Shown in pieces: positions 1 through 9,002 of a stretch of DNA of 64,000 nucleotides. Within the stretch, counting starts at the first letter, position 1; the number at the start of each line of letters is the position of its first letter. Source of the DNA: Nocardioides thalensis (GTDB lineage Bacteria; Actinomycetota; Actinomycetes; Propionibacteriales; Nocardioidaceae); assembly GCF_013410655.1 (NCBI RefSeq), contig NZ_JACCFP010000001.1:2441501-2505500 (forward strand). The letters are read 5' to 3'. A program made the position numbers and the translations under genes. A model generated the notes under the pieces. The model was given only the letters and a program-made list of their open reading frames with translations. It had not been told where the DNA came from and ran no database searches.

Positions 1-98
1 CGCACCTTGAGCTTGATCTCGTCGGGCCCGCAGACCGGCTCGGGCACCTCCTCGACGCGGACGTCCTCCGGTGCGTAGAAGCGCAGGGCCTTCATCAT
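1..98 (-). CDS. Zinc-type (MDR) alcohol/polyol dehydrogenase, N-terminal fragment
   Basis: Only the first 32-33 codons are inside the window; the gene continues past base 1. The visible start (MMKALRFYAPEDVRVEEV, then a stretch ending GPDEIKLKVR) is the typical first two beta strands of the GroES-like domain of medium-chain zinc dehydrogenases such as butanediol, sorbitol or threonine dehydrogenases. A GGGAGGA ribosome binding site lies just upstream of two adjacent ATG codons (98 and 95). It is divergent from a mannitol PTS permease, so an alcohol-sugar substrate is plausible, but the substrate cannot be read from this fragment. Confidence 0.75.
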   Translation of the reverse strand, partial: MMKALRFYAPEDVRVEEVPEPVCGPDEIKLKV

Positions 99-182
99 GT
101 CCTCCCAGGGGTGGCTCCGAGTGATGGCCGCAGCGTACCGGAAATCAGTGGCTTCGTCTTCACTCATGTTGGTTTCAGACTC

Positions 183-211
183 TTGACGAGCGGTTTCGGG
201 GGCGATACAAA
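183..211 (+). promoter_or_regulatory. Predicted promoter of mtlA
   Basis: TTGACG (183-188) and TACAAA (206-211) are separated by exactly 17 nt, giving 5/6 and 4/6 matches to the sigma-70 type -35 and -10 boxes. The expected transcription start is near 218, leaving a leader of about 50 nt with GGAGG at 255-259 before the ATG at 268. Confidence 0.55.
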
Positions 212-216
212 GACAT

Positions 217-232
217 TCACAGATTCATGTGA
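217..232. promoter_or_regulatory. Palindromic operator candidate at the mtlA start site
   Basis: TCACA and TGTGA form perfect 5-bp inverted arms around a 6-nt spacer. The site lies on the predicted transcription start of mtlA, a position where a bound repressor would block initiation. The regulator is not in the window and the arm sequence alone does not identify its family. Confidence 0.4.
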
Positions 233-267
233 TGCCAGTCACTCCCCGTTCGCTGGAGGTTCCGCCC

Positions 268-2286
268 ATGTCCACGACCCACGCGACCACGACCCGGAGC
301 GGGCTCCGCGTCCACGTCCAGCGCTTCGGCACGTTCCTCTCCAACATGGTGCTGCCGAACATCGGGGCGTTCATCGCGTGGGGCCTGATCACCGCCCTGT
401 TCATCCAGGCCGGCTGGATCACCCTCATCGGCGACAAGTGGTTCGGCTACCCGCCCGGCCTCGAGGAAGGCCAGTACGACTACGGCTTCGTCTCCGCGCT
501 CGGCGGCTGGGACGCGGACGGCGGCGGGATCGTCGGCCCGATGATCACCTACCTCCTGCCGATCCTGATCGGCTACACCGGCGGCCGGATGATGTACAAC
601 GACTCGATCCGCGGCGGCGTCGTCGGCGCGATAGCGACGATGGGCGCCGTCGCCGGTGCCGAGGTGCCGATGTTCCTCGGCGCGATGGTGATGGGCCCGC
701 TCGGCGGCTGGTCGATGAAGAAGATCGACGCCCTGTGGGACGGCAAGATCCGGCCCGGCTTCGAGATGCTCGTCAACAACTTCGCCGCCGGCATCTGGGG
801 CATGATCCTCGCGATCGGCGGCTTCCTGGTCGCCGGCCCGTTCGTCGAGGCGTTCTCCAACGTGGCTGAGGACGTCGTCGACTTCCTCGTCGACAACAGC
901 CTGATGCCGCTGACCTCGATCTTCGTCGAGCCGGCCAAGGTCCTCTTCCTCAACAACGCGATCAACCACGGCGTGTTCACCCCGCTCGGCACCACCGAGG
1001 CGGCGGAGGAGGGCAAGTCGCTGCTGTTCCTCGTCGAGGCGAACCCCGGACCCGGCCTCGGCCTGCTGCTCGCGTTCATGATCTTCGGCAAGGGCGTCGC
1101 CAAGGCCTCCGCCCCGGGCGCCGCGCTGATCCACTTCGTCGGAGGCATCCACGAGATCTACTTCCCGTACGTCCTCATGAAGCCGAAGCTGATCCTGGCG
1201 ATGATCGCCGGCGGCATGACCGGCGTGGCCACCAACCTGATCTTCGACTCCGGCCTCCGCGCGCCCGCCGCTCCCGGCTCGATCATCGCGGTCTGGCTCC
1301 AGTCACCGGCCGGCAGCATCGTCGGGGTCACCCTCTCGGTCGTGCTCGCCGCGGCGGTGTCGTTCCTCGTCGCCGCGTTCCTGCTCAAGACCGACCGTGC
1401 CGCCGACGAGGGCGACCTGGCGGGGGCGACCGCCAGCATGGAGTCGATGAAGGGCAAGCGGTCGATCGCCTCGACCGCGCTCGCCGGGTCCACCCGCGGG
1501 GGCCCGATCCGCTCGATCGTGTTCGCGTGCGACGCGGGCATGGGCTCGTCCGCGATGGGTGCCTCGGTCCTGCGGAAGAAGGTCCACGGCGCCGGCTTCA
1601 CCGACGTGACCGTGGTCAACAAGGCCATCTCGAACCTGCGTGACGACGTCGACCTCGTCGTCACCCACCAGGACCTGACCGACCGCGCACGCCGGTCCAC
1701 TCCCTCGGCCGTCCACGTCTCCGTCGAGAACTTCATGAACAGCCCGAGGTACGACGAGATCGTCGCCCTCGTGCGCGAGCGGAGCGAGCCAGGGGCTGAC
1801 GCAGCTCCGGCTCCTGCGCCGGCGCCGGCCTCCGATGACTCCCCGGCGGGCCAACCGATCCTCGCCGCCTCGTCGGTGGTGCTCGACGCGACCGGCACCC
1901 GCGACGACGCGATCACGACGGCCGGTGAGCTGCTCGTGGCGGCAGGCGCGGTCGACGCGTCGTACGTCGCCTCCATGCACGCGCGCGAGAAGTCCGTGTC
2001 GACCTACATGGGCAACCGCCTGGCGCTGCCTCACGGCACCAACGAGGCCAAGCCGAGCATCCGTCGTACGGCGCTGTCGTTCGTCCGCTACCCGGCCGGC
2101 GTCGACTGGAACGGGAAGGACGTCACGTTCGTCGTCGGCGTCGCCGCGGCCGGTGACGACCACCTCAGGGTGCTCGCCCGCATCGCCGAGGTCTTCGCCG
2201 ACGAGCAGCAGGTCGCCCGTCTCGAGGCCGCGACGTCCGCCGAGGAGGTGCTGGGCGTGCTCGGGGCCGCCGCGCAGCCCGCCTGA
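268..2286 (+). CDS. mtlA: PTS mannitol permease, fused EIICBA
   Basis: Takes up mannitol and phosphorylates it to mannitol-1-phosphate during transport. All three PTS domains are on one 672-residue chain: a membrane-spanning IIC domain (about 1-340, with the family's GGIHEIYFPY segment), a IIB domain with the phospho-cysteine in ACDAGMGSS (Cys about 421), a short Ala-Pro linker, and a IIA domain with the phospho-histidine in LPHGT (His about 589). E. coli MtlA has the same order at 637 residues. The ATG at 268 was chosen because GGAGG sits 8 nt upstream; an upstream in-frame ATG at 229 falls inside the predicted operator. No mannitol-1-phosphate dehydrogenase is seen downstream; the divergent dehydrogenase at the window start may be functionally linked. 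Confidence 0.95.
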   Translation: MSTTHATTTRSGLRVHVQRFGTFLSNMVLPNIGAFIAWGLITALFIQAGWITLIGDKWFGYPPGLEEGQYDYGFVSALGGWDADGGGIVGPMITYLLPILIGYTGGRMMYNDSIRGGVVGAIATMGAVAGAEVPMFLGAMVMGPLGGWSMKKIDALWDGKIRPGFEMLVNNFAAGIWGMILAIGGFLVAGPFVEAFSNVAEDVVDFLVDNSLMPLTSIFVEPAKVLFLNNAINHGVFTPLGTTEAAEEGKSLLFLVEANPGPGLGLLLAFMIFGKGVAKASAPGAALIHFVGGIHEIYFPYVLMKPKLILAMIAGGMTGVATNLIFDSGLRAPAAPGSIIAVWLQSPAGSIVGVTLSVVLAAAVSFLVAAFLLKTDRAADEGDLAGATASMESMKGKRSIASTALAGSTRGGPIRSIVFACDAGMGSSAMGASVLRKKVHGAGFTDVTVVNKAISNLRDDVDLVVTHQDLTDRARRSTPSAVHVSVENFMNSPRYDEIVALVRERSEPGADAAPAPAPAPASDDSPAGQPILAASSVVLDATGTRDDAITTAGELLVAAGAVDASYVASMHAREKSVSTYMGNRLALPHGTNEAKPSIRRTALSFVRYPAGVDWNGKDVTFVVGVAAAGDDHLRVLARIAEVFADEQQVARLEAATSAEEVLGVLGAAAQPA

Positions 2287-2338
2287 CCGGGCTCCGCCGT
2301 GGGGCGGCGCTGTCGGCGCGGTGCGCAAGACTGTCCCG

Positions 2339-5300
2339 GTGGCAGACCAGTCCGATCCGCTGAGCTCCTTCAGCGAGGCGACGCGCGCGTGGTTCCGCGC
2401 CGCGTTCGCGGAGCCGACGGCCGCCCAGGCAGGCGCCTGGGCGGCGATCGGCGCGGGTCGCCACAGCCTGGTCGTCGCCCCCACCGGGTCCGGCAAGACG
2501 CTCAGCGCGTTCCTCGCCGCCATCGACCGGCTGCTCACCACGCCGGCGCCCGACGACAAGCGCCGGCGCACCCGCGTCCTCTACGTCTCGCCGCTGAAGG
2601 CCCTCGCCGTCGACGTCGAACGCAACCTGCGGGCGCCGCTCACCGGCATCCGGCACACCGCCGACCGCCTGTCCCTGCCGCCGCTCCCCGAGGTCAGTGT
2701 CGGCATCCGATCGGGTGACACGTCGGCGAGCGACCGTCGCAAGCTCCAGACCCGGCCGCCCGACATCCTGATCACCACGCCCGAGTCGCTGTTCCTGATG
2801 CTGACCAGCCAGGCGCGCGAGACCCTGCGCAGCGTCGAGACGGTCATCGTCGACGAGGTGCACGCCGTCGCAGGCACCAAGCGCGGCGCCCACCTCGCGG
2901 TGAGCCTCGAACGGCTCGACGCGCTCCTCCCCGAGCCCGCCCAACGGATCGGGCTGTCGGCGACGGTCCGACCGACCGAGGAGGTCGCCCGGTTCCTCGG
3001 CGGCGCCGCTCCGGTCGACATCGTCGCCCCGCCCGCCCACAAGGAGTGGGACCTGCAGGTGGTCGTCCCGGTCGAGGACATGAGCCAGCCCGACGCAGGA
3101 CTCCCCGAGGTGGAGGACTACGACGACTTCGGCGAGTCGCGGGAGCGACGCAACCAGAGCATCTGGCCGCACGTCGAGGAGCGGGTGGCCGACCTGATCC
3201 GCGCCCACCGCAGCACCATCGTGTTCACCAACGGTCGCCGCGGCGCCGAGCGACTGACGGCCCGCCTCAACGAGATCGCCGCGGGCGTCACCGCCGACGG
3301 CGTGCCGGAGGTTGAGGTGCGAGCGAAGCGAGCCTCGAAACCGCCGGCGCAGGTCATGGCGCAGTCCGGCGCCAGCGCCGGCGCGTCGCCCCTGCTCGCC
3401 CGCACCCACCACGGCTCGGTCTCCAAGGAGCAGCGCGCGCTGGTCGAGGACGACCTCAAGTCCGGCCGGCTACCGGCCGTCGTCGCCACCAGCAGCCTCG
3501 AGCTCGGCATCGACATGGGCGCGGTCGACCAGGTCGTGCAGATCGCGTCCCCGCCGAGCGTCGCCAGCGCCCTCCAGCGGGTCGGCCGCGCCGGCCACCA
3601 GGTCGGCGAGACGTCGAAGGGCGTGTTCTTCCCCCAGCACCGCGGCGACCTCGCCCCCGCCGCCGTGTCCGTCTCACGGATGCGCACCGGTGGCATCGAG
3701 TCGCTGCGGGTGCCCGCCAACCCCCTCGACGTGCTCGCCCAGCAGGTCGTCGCCGCCGCGGCCGTCGACGAGTGGAGCGTCGACGAGCTCTACGACGTCG
3801 TGCGGCGCGCGGCGCCGTACTCCCAGCTCCCCAGGTCGGCCTTCGACGCCACCCTCGACCTGCTCGCCGGCCGCTACCCCAGCGACGAGTTCGCCGAGCT
3901 CCGCCCGCGGATCACCTGGGACAGGGTGACCGGCCGGATCTCCGGCCGGCCCGGCGCCCAGCGGCTGGCGGTCACCAGCGGCGGCACCATCCCCGACCGC
4001 GGGCTCTTCGGCGTGTTCCTCGTCGGCGAGGGCTCCAACCGGAGAGTCGGCGAGCTCGACGAGGAGATGGTCTACGAGAGCCGGGTCGGCGACGTCTTCG
4101 CGCTCGGCGCGACCAGCTGGCGGATCGAGGACATCACCCACGACCGGGTGCTGGTGACGCCCGCCCCGGGCGTCCCCGGGCGGCTGCCGTTCTGGAAGGG
4201 CGACAACGTCGGCCGCCCCGCCGAGCTCGGCCAGGCGATCGGCGCCTTCACCCGCGAGCTCTCCGCGCTGCCCGACCCGACCGCGCTCGACCAGGCCCGG
4301 GCCGAGGGTCTCGACGACAACGCCGCCACCAACCTGGTCGGCTACCTCCGCGAGCAGGTCGACGCCACCCGGTTCCTCCCCTCCGACCAGACGCTCCTGC
4401 TGGAGCGGTTCCGCGACGAGCTGGGCGACTGGCGGCTGGTGCTCCACTCGCCCTACGGCACCGCCGTCCACGCCCCCTGGGCGTTGGCGATCAACGCCCG
4501 ACTGCGCGAGCGCTACGGCATCGACGGGCAGGCGATGGCCTCCGACGACGGCATCGTCATCCGGTTCCCCGACACCGATGCCGAGCCTCCGTCCGCCGAG
4601 CTGGTGGTCTTCGAGCCCGACGAGATCGACGAGATCGTCACCCGTGAGGTCGGCGGGTCCGCGCTGTTCGCCGCCAGGTTCCGCGAGTGCGCGGCCCGGG
4701 CGCTCCTGCTCCCCCGCCGCGACCCCGGCCGCCGGTCGCCGCTGTGGCAGCAGCGCCAGCGGGCGGCGTCGTTGCTCGAGGTCGCCGCGCGCTACCCGTC
4801 GTTCCCGATCCTGCTCGAGACGGTCCGCGAGTGCCTCAACGACGTCTACGACCTGCCCGCGCTGACCGGCCTGCTGCAGCGCATCGAGCGCCGCGAGGTC
4901 ACGGTCACCGACGTCGAGACCCCGCAGCCCTCCCCCTACGCCCGCACCCTCCTCTTCGGCTACGTCGCCCAGTTCGTCTACGAGGGCGACTCCCCCATCG
5001 CCGAGCGCCGCGCCGCCGCGCTCACCCTCGACCAGGGCCTTCTCGCCGAGCTGCTCGGCCGCGCCGAGCTGCGCGAGCTGCTCGACCCCGACGTGCTCGC
5101 CGAGGTCGAGGCCGAGCTCCAGCGCACCGCCGACGACCGCCGCGCGCGGGGCGCCGAGGGCGTCGCCGACCTGCTCCGGCTGCTCGGCCCGCTCACCGAC
5201 GCCGAGGTCGCGGAGCGCTCCGTCGACGACCCCACCGAGTGGCTGGCCGGGCTCGCCGCGCAGCGCCGCGCGGTCGAGGTGCGGATGCCGTACGGCGCCG

Positions 5301-6913
5301 CGTGGGCCGCCGTCGAGGACGTCGGGCGGCTCCGCGACGGGCTCGGCACCCCCGTCCCGCCCGGTACGCCGGCGGTGTTCACCGAGCCGGTCGACGACCC
5401 GCTCGCCGACCTCGTCGGCCGCTACGCCCGCACCCACGGGCCGTTCACCACCGCCGACGTCGCCGCGCGGCTCGGGCTCGGCCCGGCCGTCGTACGCCAC
5501 ACGCTCCAACGGCTCGAGGCCCAGGGCCGGGTGCTGACCGGCGAGTTCCGGCCCACCGGCGTCGGCGAGGAGTGGTGCGACGCCGAGGTGCTCCGCCGGC
5601 TCCGCCGGCGGTCGCTGGCCAAGCTCCGCCACGAGATCGAGCCGGTCGAGCCGACCGCCCTGGCGCGGTTCGGCGCCGCGTGGCAGCACATCGAGGGCAA
5701 GGGCCTGCGAGGGATCGACGGCGTGGTCCGGGTCGTCGAGCAGCTCGCCGGAGCGCCGCTGCCCGCCAGCGCGATCGAGACCCTGGTCCTGCCGGCGCGC
5801 GTCCGCGACTACGAGCCGGCCCACCTCGACGAGCTCACCGCCACCGGTGAGGTCGTGTGGGCGGGCCACGGCGCGCTCCCGGGCGCCGACGGCTGGGTCT
5901 CGCTCCACCTGGCCGACCAGGCGCCGCTCACCCTGCCCGAGCCCACCGACCACGAGCCCGACGAGCTCCAGCAGCGGGTGCTCGACGCCCTGGCGCCGGG
6001 CGGCGCGTGGTTCTTCCGCCAGCTCTCCGACTCGCTCGCGCTCACCGACGACGCCGCGCTGAGCACCGCACTCTGGGGACTGGTCTGGTCGGGGCGGGTC
6101 ACCAACGACACGCTCGCCCCTCTCCGCGCCCTCACCAGCACCGGCCGGCCGGCGCACCGGGCGCGGCGTGCCCCTCCCCGCCCCGGACGGGTCGCCCGCT
6201 CCGGCCCGCCCGAGACCGCCGGCCGCTGGGCACTGCTTCCCGCCGTCGAGGACGACGCCACCCGGCGCGCCCACGCGACCGCCGAGCGGCTCCTCGACCG
6301 CCACGGCGTCGTCACGCGCGGCGCCGTCGTCGCCGAGCGGGTCCCGGGCGGCTTCGCGGCCGTCTACCGCGTGCTGTCACGCTTCGAGGAGGCCGGCCGC
6401 TGCCGCCGCGGCTACTTCGTCGAGGGGCTCGGCGCGTCCCAGTTCGGTACGGCGGGCGCGGTCGACCGGCTGCGCACGTTCGCCCAGGTGGCGGGGGGCA
6501 GCGACGACAAGCCGGCGGCGATCGCGCTGGCCGCCACCGACCCCGCCAACCCCTACGGCGCCGCGCTCCCCTGGCCCGCGCTCGCGGAGGACGCCGGCGG
6601 CCACCGGCCGGGCCGCAAGGCGGGCGCCCTCGTCGTCCTGGTCGACGGTCGGCTGGTGCTCTACGTCGAGCGCGGCGGCCGCACCCTGCTCACCTGGTCC
6701 GACGACCCCGACCATCTCGGCCCGGCCGCCGAGGCGCTCTCCACCGCGGTCCGGCGCGGCACGCTCGGCCGGCTCACCGTCGAGAAGGCCGACGGCGCCC
6801 CGCTGCTCGGCGCCGGCCCCTCGCCGCTGCGCGAGGCGCTCGACGCCGCCGGGTTCGTGGCCACCCCGCGCGGCCTGCGGATCCTCGGCGACCGAGCCCA
6901 GTACCGTGCCTGA
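2339..6913 (+). CDS. lhr: Large ATP-dependent 3'-5' helicase Lhr
   Basis: A superfamily 2 helicase of 1524 residues, close to the roughly 1500 residues of mycobacterial Lhr, which unwinds RNA:DNA hybrids and is tied to DNA repair. Visible motifs are Walker A (APTGSGKT, about 45-53), the Walker B box VDEVH (about 172), LSATVR, and the late motif QRVGRAGH. The winged-helix and Lhr-specific C-terminal region fills the rest. The GTG at 2339 was chosen because AAGACT plus 6 nt precedes it, the leaderless pattern seen across this window; a GTG at 2321 is an alternative. A palindromic repeat lies in frame in the coding sequence (3310-3342). The stop overlaps the nei start by 8 nt, so the two repair genes are probably co-expressed. 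Confidence 0.93.
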   Translation: MADQSDPLSSFSEATRAWFRAAFAEPTAAQAGAWAAIGAGRHSLVVAPTGSGKTLSAFLAAIDRLLTTPAPDDKRRRTRVLYVSPLKALAVDVERNLRAPLTGIRHTADRLSLPPLPEVSVGIRSGDTSASDRRKLQTRPPDILITTPESLFLMLTSQARETLRSVETVIVDEVHAVAGTKRGAHLAVSLERLDALLPEPAQRIGLSATVRPTEEVARFLGGAAPVDIVAPPAHKEWDLQVVVPVEDMSQPDAGLPEVEDYDDFGESRERRNQSIWPHVEERVADLIRAHRSTIVFTNGRRGAERLTARLNEIAAGVTADGVPEVEVRAKRASKPPAQVMAQSGASAGASPLLARTHHGSVSKEQRALVEDDLKSGRLPAVVATSSLELGIDMGAVDQVVQIASPPSVASALQRVGRAGHQVGETSKGVFFPQHRGDLAPAAVSVSRMRTGGIESLRVPANPLDVLAQQVVAAAAVDEWSVDELYDVVRRAAPYSQLPRSAFDATLDLLAGRYPSDEFAELRPRITWDRVTGRISGRPGAQRLAVTSGGTIPDRGLFGVFLVGEGSNRRVGELDEEMVYESRVGDVFALGATSWRIEDITHDRVLVTPAPGVPGRLPFWKGDNVGRPAELGQAIGAFTRELSALPDPTALDQARAEGLDDNAATNLVGYLREQVDATRFLPSDQTLLLERFRDELGDWRLVLHSPYGTAVHAPWALAINARLRERYGIDGQAMASDDGIVIRFPDTDAEPPSAELVVFEPDEIDEIVTREVGGSALFAARFRECAARALLLPRRDPGRRSPLWQQRQRAASLLEVAARYPSFPILLETVRECLNDVYDLPALTGLLQRIERREVTVTDVETPQPSPYARTLLFGYVAQFVYEGDSPIAERRAAALTLDQGLLAELLGRAELRELLDPDVLAEVEAELQRTADDRRARGAEGVADLLRLLGPLTDAEVAERSVDDPTEWLAGLAAQRRAVEVRMPYGAAWAAVEDVGRLRDGLGTPVPPGTPAVFTEPVDDPLADLVGRYARTHGPFTTADVAARLGLGPAVVRHTLQRLEAQGRVLTGEFRPTGVGEEWCDAEVLRRLRRRSLAKLRHEIEPVEPTALARFGAAWQHIEGKGLRGIDGVVRVVEQLAGAPLPASAIETLVLPARVRDYEPAHLDELTATGEVVWAGHGALPGADGWVSLHLADQAPLTLPEPTDHEPDELQQRVLDALAPGGAWFFRQLSDSLALTDDAALSTALWGLVWSGRVTNDTLAPLRALTSTGRPAHRARRAPPRPGRVARSGPPETAGRWALLPAVEDDATRRAHATAERLLDRHGVVTRGAVVAERVPGGFAAVYRVLSRFEEAGRCRRGYFVEGLGASQFGTAGAVDRLRTFAQVAGGSDDKPAAIALAATDPANPYGAALPWPALAEDAGGHRPGRKAGALVVLVDGRLVLYVERGGRTLLTWSDDPDHLGPAAEALSTAVRRGTLGRLTVEKADGAPLLGAGPSPLREALDAAGFVATPRGLRILGDRAQYRA
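3310..3342. repeat. REP-like palindromic element embedded in lhr
   Basis: GGTTGAGG (3310-3317) and CCTCGAAACC (3333-3342) form inverted arms with a 2-nt bulge around a core that repeats GCGAGC twice. It is translated in frame as about 11 residues (VEVRAKRASKP, near residue 325) in a linker between conserved helicase blocks. From memory it resembles a multi-copy intergenic element of Nocardioides-type genomes; that link is inference. Confidence 0.4.
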
Positions 6914-7670
6914 AGGTGACGCGGTCTATCTCACCGCCCGGCGCCTCGACCGCGCGCTGGCCGGCCGCACGCTGACCGCGACCGACTTCCGGTGGCCGTC
7001 GCTCGCCACGGTCGACCTCGCAGGCGCGGCCGTGCGCGGCACCGGCACCCACGGCAAGCACCTGCTCACCCGGCTCGACCACGAGGGTCAGGCGCTCACG
7101 CTGCACACGCACCTGAAGATGGAGGGCACCTGGCGGGTGGTGCGGCGGGGCGATCGCTGGCCGAAGCCGGCCCACACCGCGCGGGTGGTGCTGCGCACCG
7201 AGCCGGGCGAGGCGGTCGGCTTCTCCCTGGGTCTGGTCGAGCTGCTGCCGACGGCCGACGAGCACAGCGTCGTCGGCCACCTCGGGCCCGACCTGCTGGC
7301 CGACGACTGGGACGTCGGCGAGGTCGTCGGCCGGCTCACGGCCGATCCCGACCGGGTGCTGGGTGAGACCCTCCTCGACCAGACCGTGGTCGCCGGCATC
7401 GGCACGATCTACCTCGCGGAGACCTGCTTCCTGCACGGGGTGCACCCGATGGCGCGGGTCGGTGACGTGCGCGACCCCGAGCGCCTGCTCGAGCGGGCCC
7501 GGCGCCTGCTGAAGGCCGGGGTGAGCGCGGGCCGTCCGCCCCAGCAGGTCTATCGCCGGCAGCGACGCGCCTGCCCGCGCTGCGGCACGACGGTGGTGGC
7601 CGGCGAGGTGGGCCCGCCCGGCCAGCAGCGGACGACGTACTGGTGCCCGTCGTGCCAGCCTGAGAAGTGA
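6906..7670 (+). CDS. nei: Endonuclease VIII-type DNA glycosylase (Fpg/Nei family)
   Basis: Removes oxidised bases and cuts the abasic strand in base-excision repair. The 254-residue protein starts with PEGD after the initiator, giving the catalytic N-terminal proline and Glu3 that define the family; PEGD rather than PELP favours the Nei branch. The helix-two-turn-helix DNA-binding region includes VVAGIGTIYL (about 160-170). The C-terminal zinc finger has cysteines in CPRCG and CPSC. The start is a GTG at 6906 lying inside the end of lhr; it is the only start that places the obligatory proline at position 2. Confidence 0.93.
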   Translation: MPEGDAVYLTARRLDRALAGRTLTATDFRWPSLATVDLAGAAVRGTGTHGKHLLTRLDHEGQALTLHTHLKMEGTWRVVRRGDRWPKPAHTARVVLRTEPGEAVGFSLGLVELLPTADEHSVVGHLGPDLLADDWDVGEVVGRLTADPDRVLGETLLDQTVVAGIGTIYLAETCFLHGVHPMARVGDVRDPERLLERARRLLKAGVSAGRPPQQVYRRQRRACPRCGTTVVAGEVGPPGQQRTTYWCPSCQPEK

Positions 7671-7707
7671 CTGTGAATCGTCCGGTCGCCGCCCTCCGGC
7701 GGAACGA

Positions 7708-7727
7708 AACGCCGCGCCGCGGGCGTT
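7708..7727. promoter_or_regulatory. Inverted repeat upstream of htpX
   Basis: AACGCC and GGCGTT are perfect 6-bp arms around 8 nt, ending 9 nt before the htpX ATG. It could be an operator or a small hairpin over the translation start. Nested in it is CGC-N5-GCG, which loosely resembles ClgR boxes; clgR is the convergent gene, but this link is speculative. Confidence 0.25.
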
Positions 7728-7736
7728 GAAACCGAC

Positions 7737-8615
7737 ATGCATCGCCATCACAACGGACTCAAGACGGCAGGGCTCTTCGGCGCGATCTTCGCCCTGCTGC
7801 TGGGCGTCGGCGGTCTGATCGCGGCCGGCACCGGCAACAGCGCCTTCATCTGGATCTTCGCCCTCATCGGCGTCGGCATGACGGCCTACGGCTACTGGAA
7901 CTCCGACAAGATCGCGCTGCGCTCGATGGGCGCCGTACCGGTCTCCGAGGCCGAGGCCCCGTGGCTCTACCGGATCGTCCGCGAGCTCTCGGACCGCGCC
8001 GGGCAGCCGATGCCACGGCTCTACATCTCGCCGACCCAGGCCCCCAACGCCTTCGCGACCGGGCGCAACCCGCAGAACGCGGCCGTGTGCGTCACCGAGG
8101 GCATCCTCGGGATCCTCGACGAGCGCGAGCTCAGGGGCGTGCTGGGCCACGAGCTGATGCACGTCTACAACCGCGACATCCTGACCTCGTCGGTCGCCGC
8201 GGCCATCGCGGGCGTCATCAGCTCGATCGGCCAGTTCCTCGCGTTCTCGTCGATCTTCGGCGGCGGCAGCGACGAGGAGCGCGCCCCCAACCCGCTGGCC
8301 ATGCTCGCCATGGCCCTGCTCGCGCCGTTCGCGGCCACGGTGATCCAGCTGGCGATCAGCCGGACCCGGGAGTACGACGCTGACGAGGACGGTGCCCGCC
8401 TGACCGGCGACCCGCTCGCCCTCGCCTCGGCGCTCCGCAAGCTCGAGGCCGGCACCCGCCGGGCTCCGCTCGCGCAGTCGCCGCGCCTCGAGACGACGAG
8501 CCACCTGATGATCGCGAACCCGTTCCGCGCGCAGGACGTCTCGCGGTTGTTCTCCACGCACCCGCCGATGCCGGAGCGGATCGCCCGCCTGGAGGCGATG
8601 GCCGCGCAGCGCTGA
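7737..8615 (+). CDS. htpX: Membrane zinc metalloprotease HtpX
   Basis: An integral membrane protease of family M48 that degrades misfolded membrane proteins. The 292-residue length fits the family. Two membrane helices lie at about 10-55, the catalytic HELMH motif at His138-His142, a second helix pair at about 150-205, and the third zinc ligand region in REYDADE near 215. No clear ribosome binding site precedes the ATG. It converges with clgR, leaving only 6 nt between the two stop codons. ClgR is a regulator of proteolysis genes in actinobacteria, so the pairing is suggestive for envelope quality control. Confidence 0.93.
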   Translation: MHRHHNGLKTAGLFGAIFALLLGVGGLIAAGTGNSAFIWIFALIGVGMTAYGYWNSDKIALRSMGAVPVSEAEAPWLYRIVRELSDRAGQPMPRLYISPTQAPNAFATGRNPQNAAVCVTEGILGILDERELRGVLGHELMHVYNRDILTSSVAAAIAGVISSIGQFLAFSSIFGGGSDEERAPNPLAMLAMALLAPFAATVIQLAISRTREYDADEDGARLTGDPLALASALRKLEAGTRRAPLAQSPRLETTSHLMIANPFRAQDVSRLFSTHPPMPERIARLEAMAAQR

Positions 8616-8621
8616 CCAGGG

Positions 8622-8921
8622 TCAGGCGGCGGAGGGCACGACCTCGGGGGTGCCGATCGACGGCACCTGCTGGGCCGCCTCCTCGAGCGCGACCGCGTCG
8701 GCGACGTCGTGGAGGACGCGCGAGAGCGGCATGTCGAGGGCGTCGCAGAGCGACGCGAGGAGCTCGGAGGAGGCTTCCTTCTGGCCGCGCTCGATCTCGG
8801 AGATGTAGCCGAGGCTGACGCGGGCGACGCCGGAGACCTCACGCAGCGTCATGCCGAGCTCGGAGCGGCGCTCGCGCAGGACGTCGCCCAGCAGGCGGCG
8901 GAACAGCACCGGGACGCTCAT
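8622..8921 (-). CDS. clgR: XRE-family transcriptional activator ClgR
   Basis: A 99-residue protein made almost entirely of one helix-turn-helix domain (about 10-70, with [19 protein letters not shown] followed by RGQKEAS), the hallmark of actinobacterial ClgR, which activates clp protease genes. Its place after cinA and near pgsA and ftsK is the usual ClgR location. The ATG at 8921 has a strong GGAGAGGAGG ribosome binding site upstream, so it is not leaderless. It has the short C-terminal tail (PSAA) of the family; ClgR of this group is itself a Clp substrate through Ala-rich ends, which this tail would allow but does not prove. Confidence 0.9.
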   Translation of the reverse strand: MSVPVLFRRLLGDVLRERRSELGMTLREVSGVARVSLGYISEIERGQKEASSELLASLCDALDMPLSRVLHDVADAVALEEAAQQVPSIGTPEVVPSAA

Positions 8922-9002
8922 CGGGCAGCCTCCTCTCCAACTCGGTGGTTCAGCCTAACGCTACCGGAGGGCTGGTTCTTCCCGCGCCCGACACCAGGGA
9001 GT

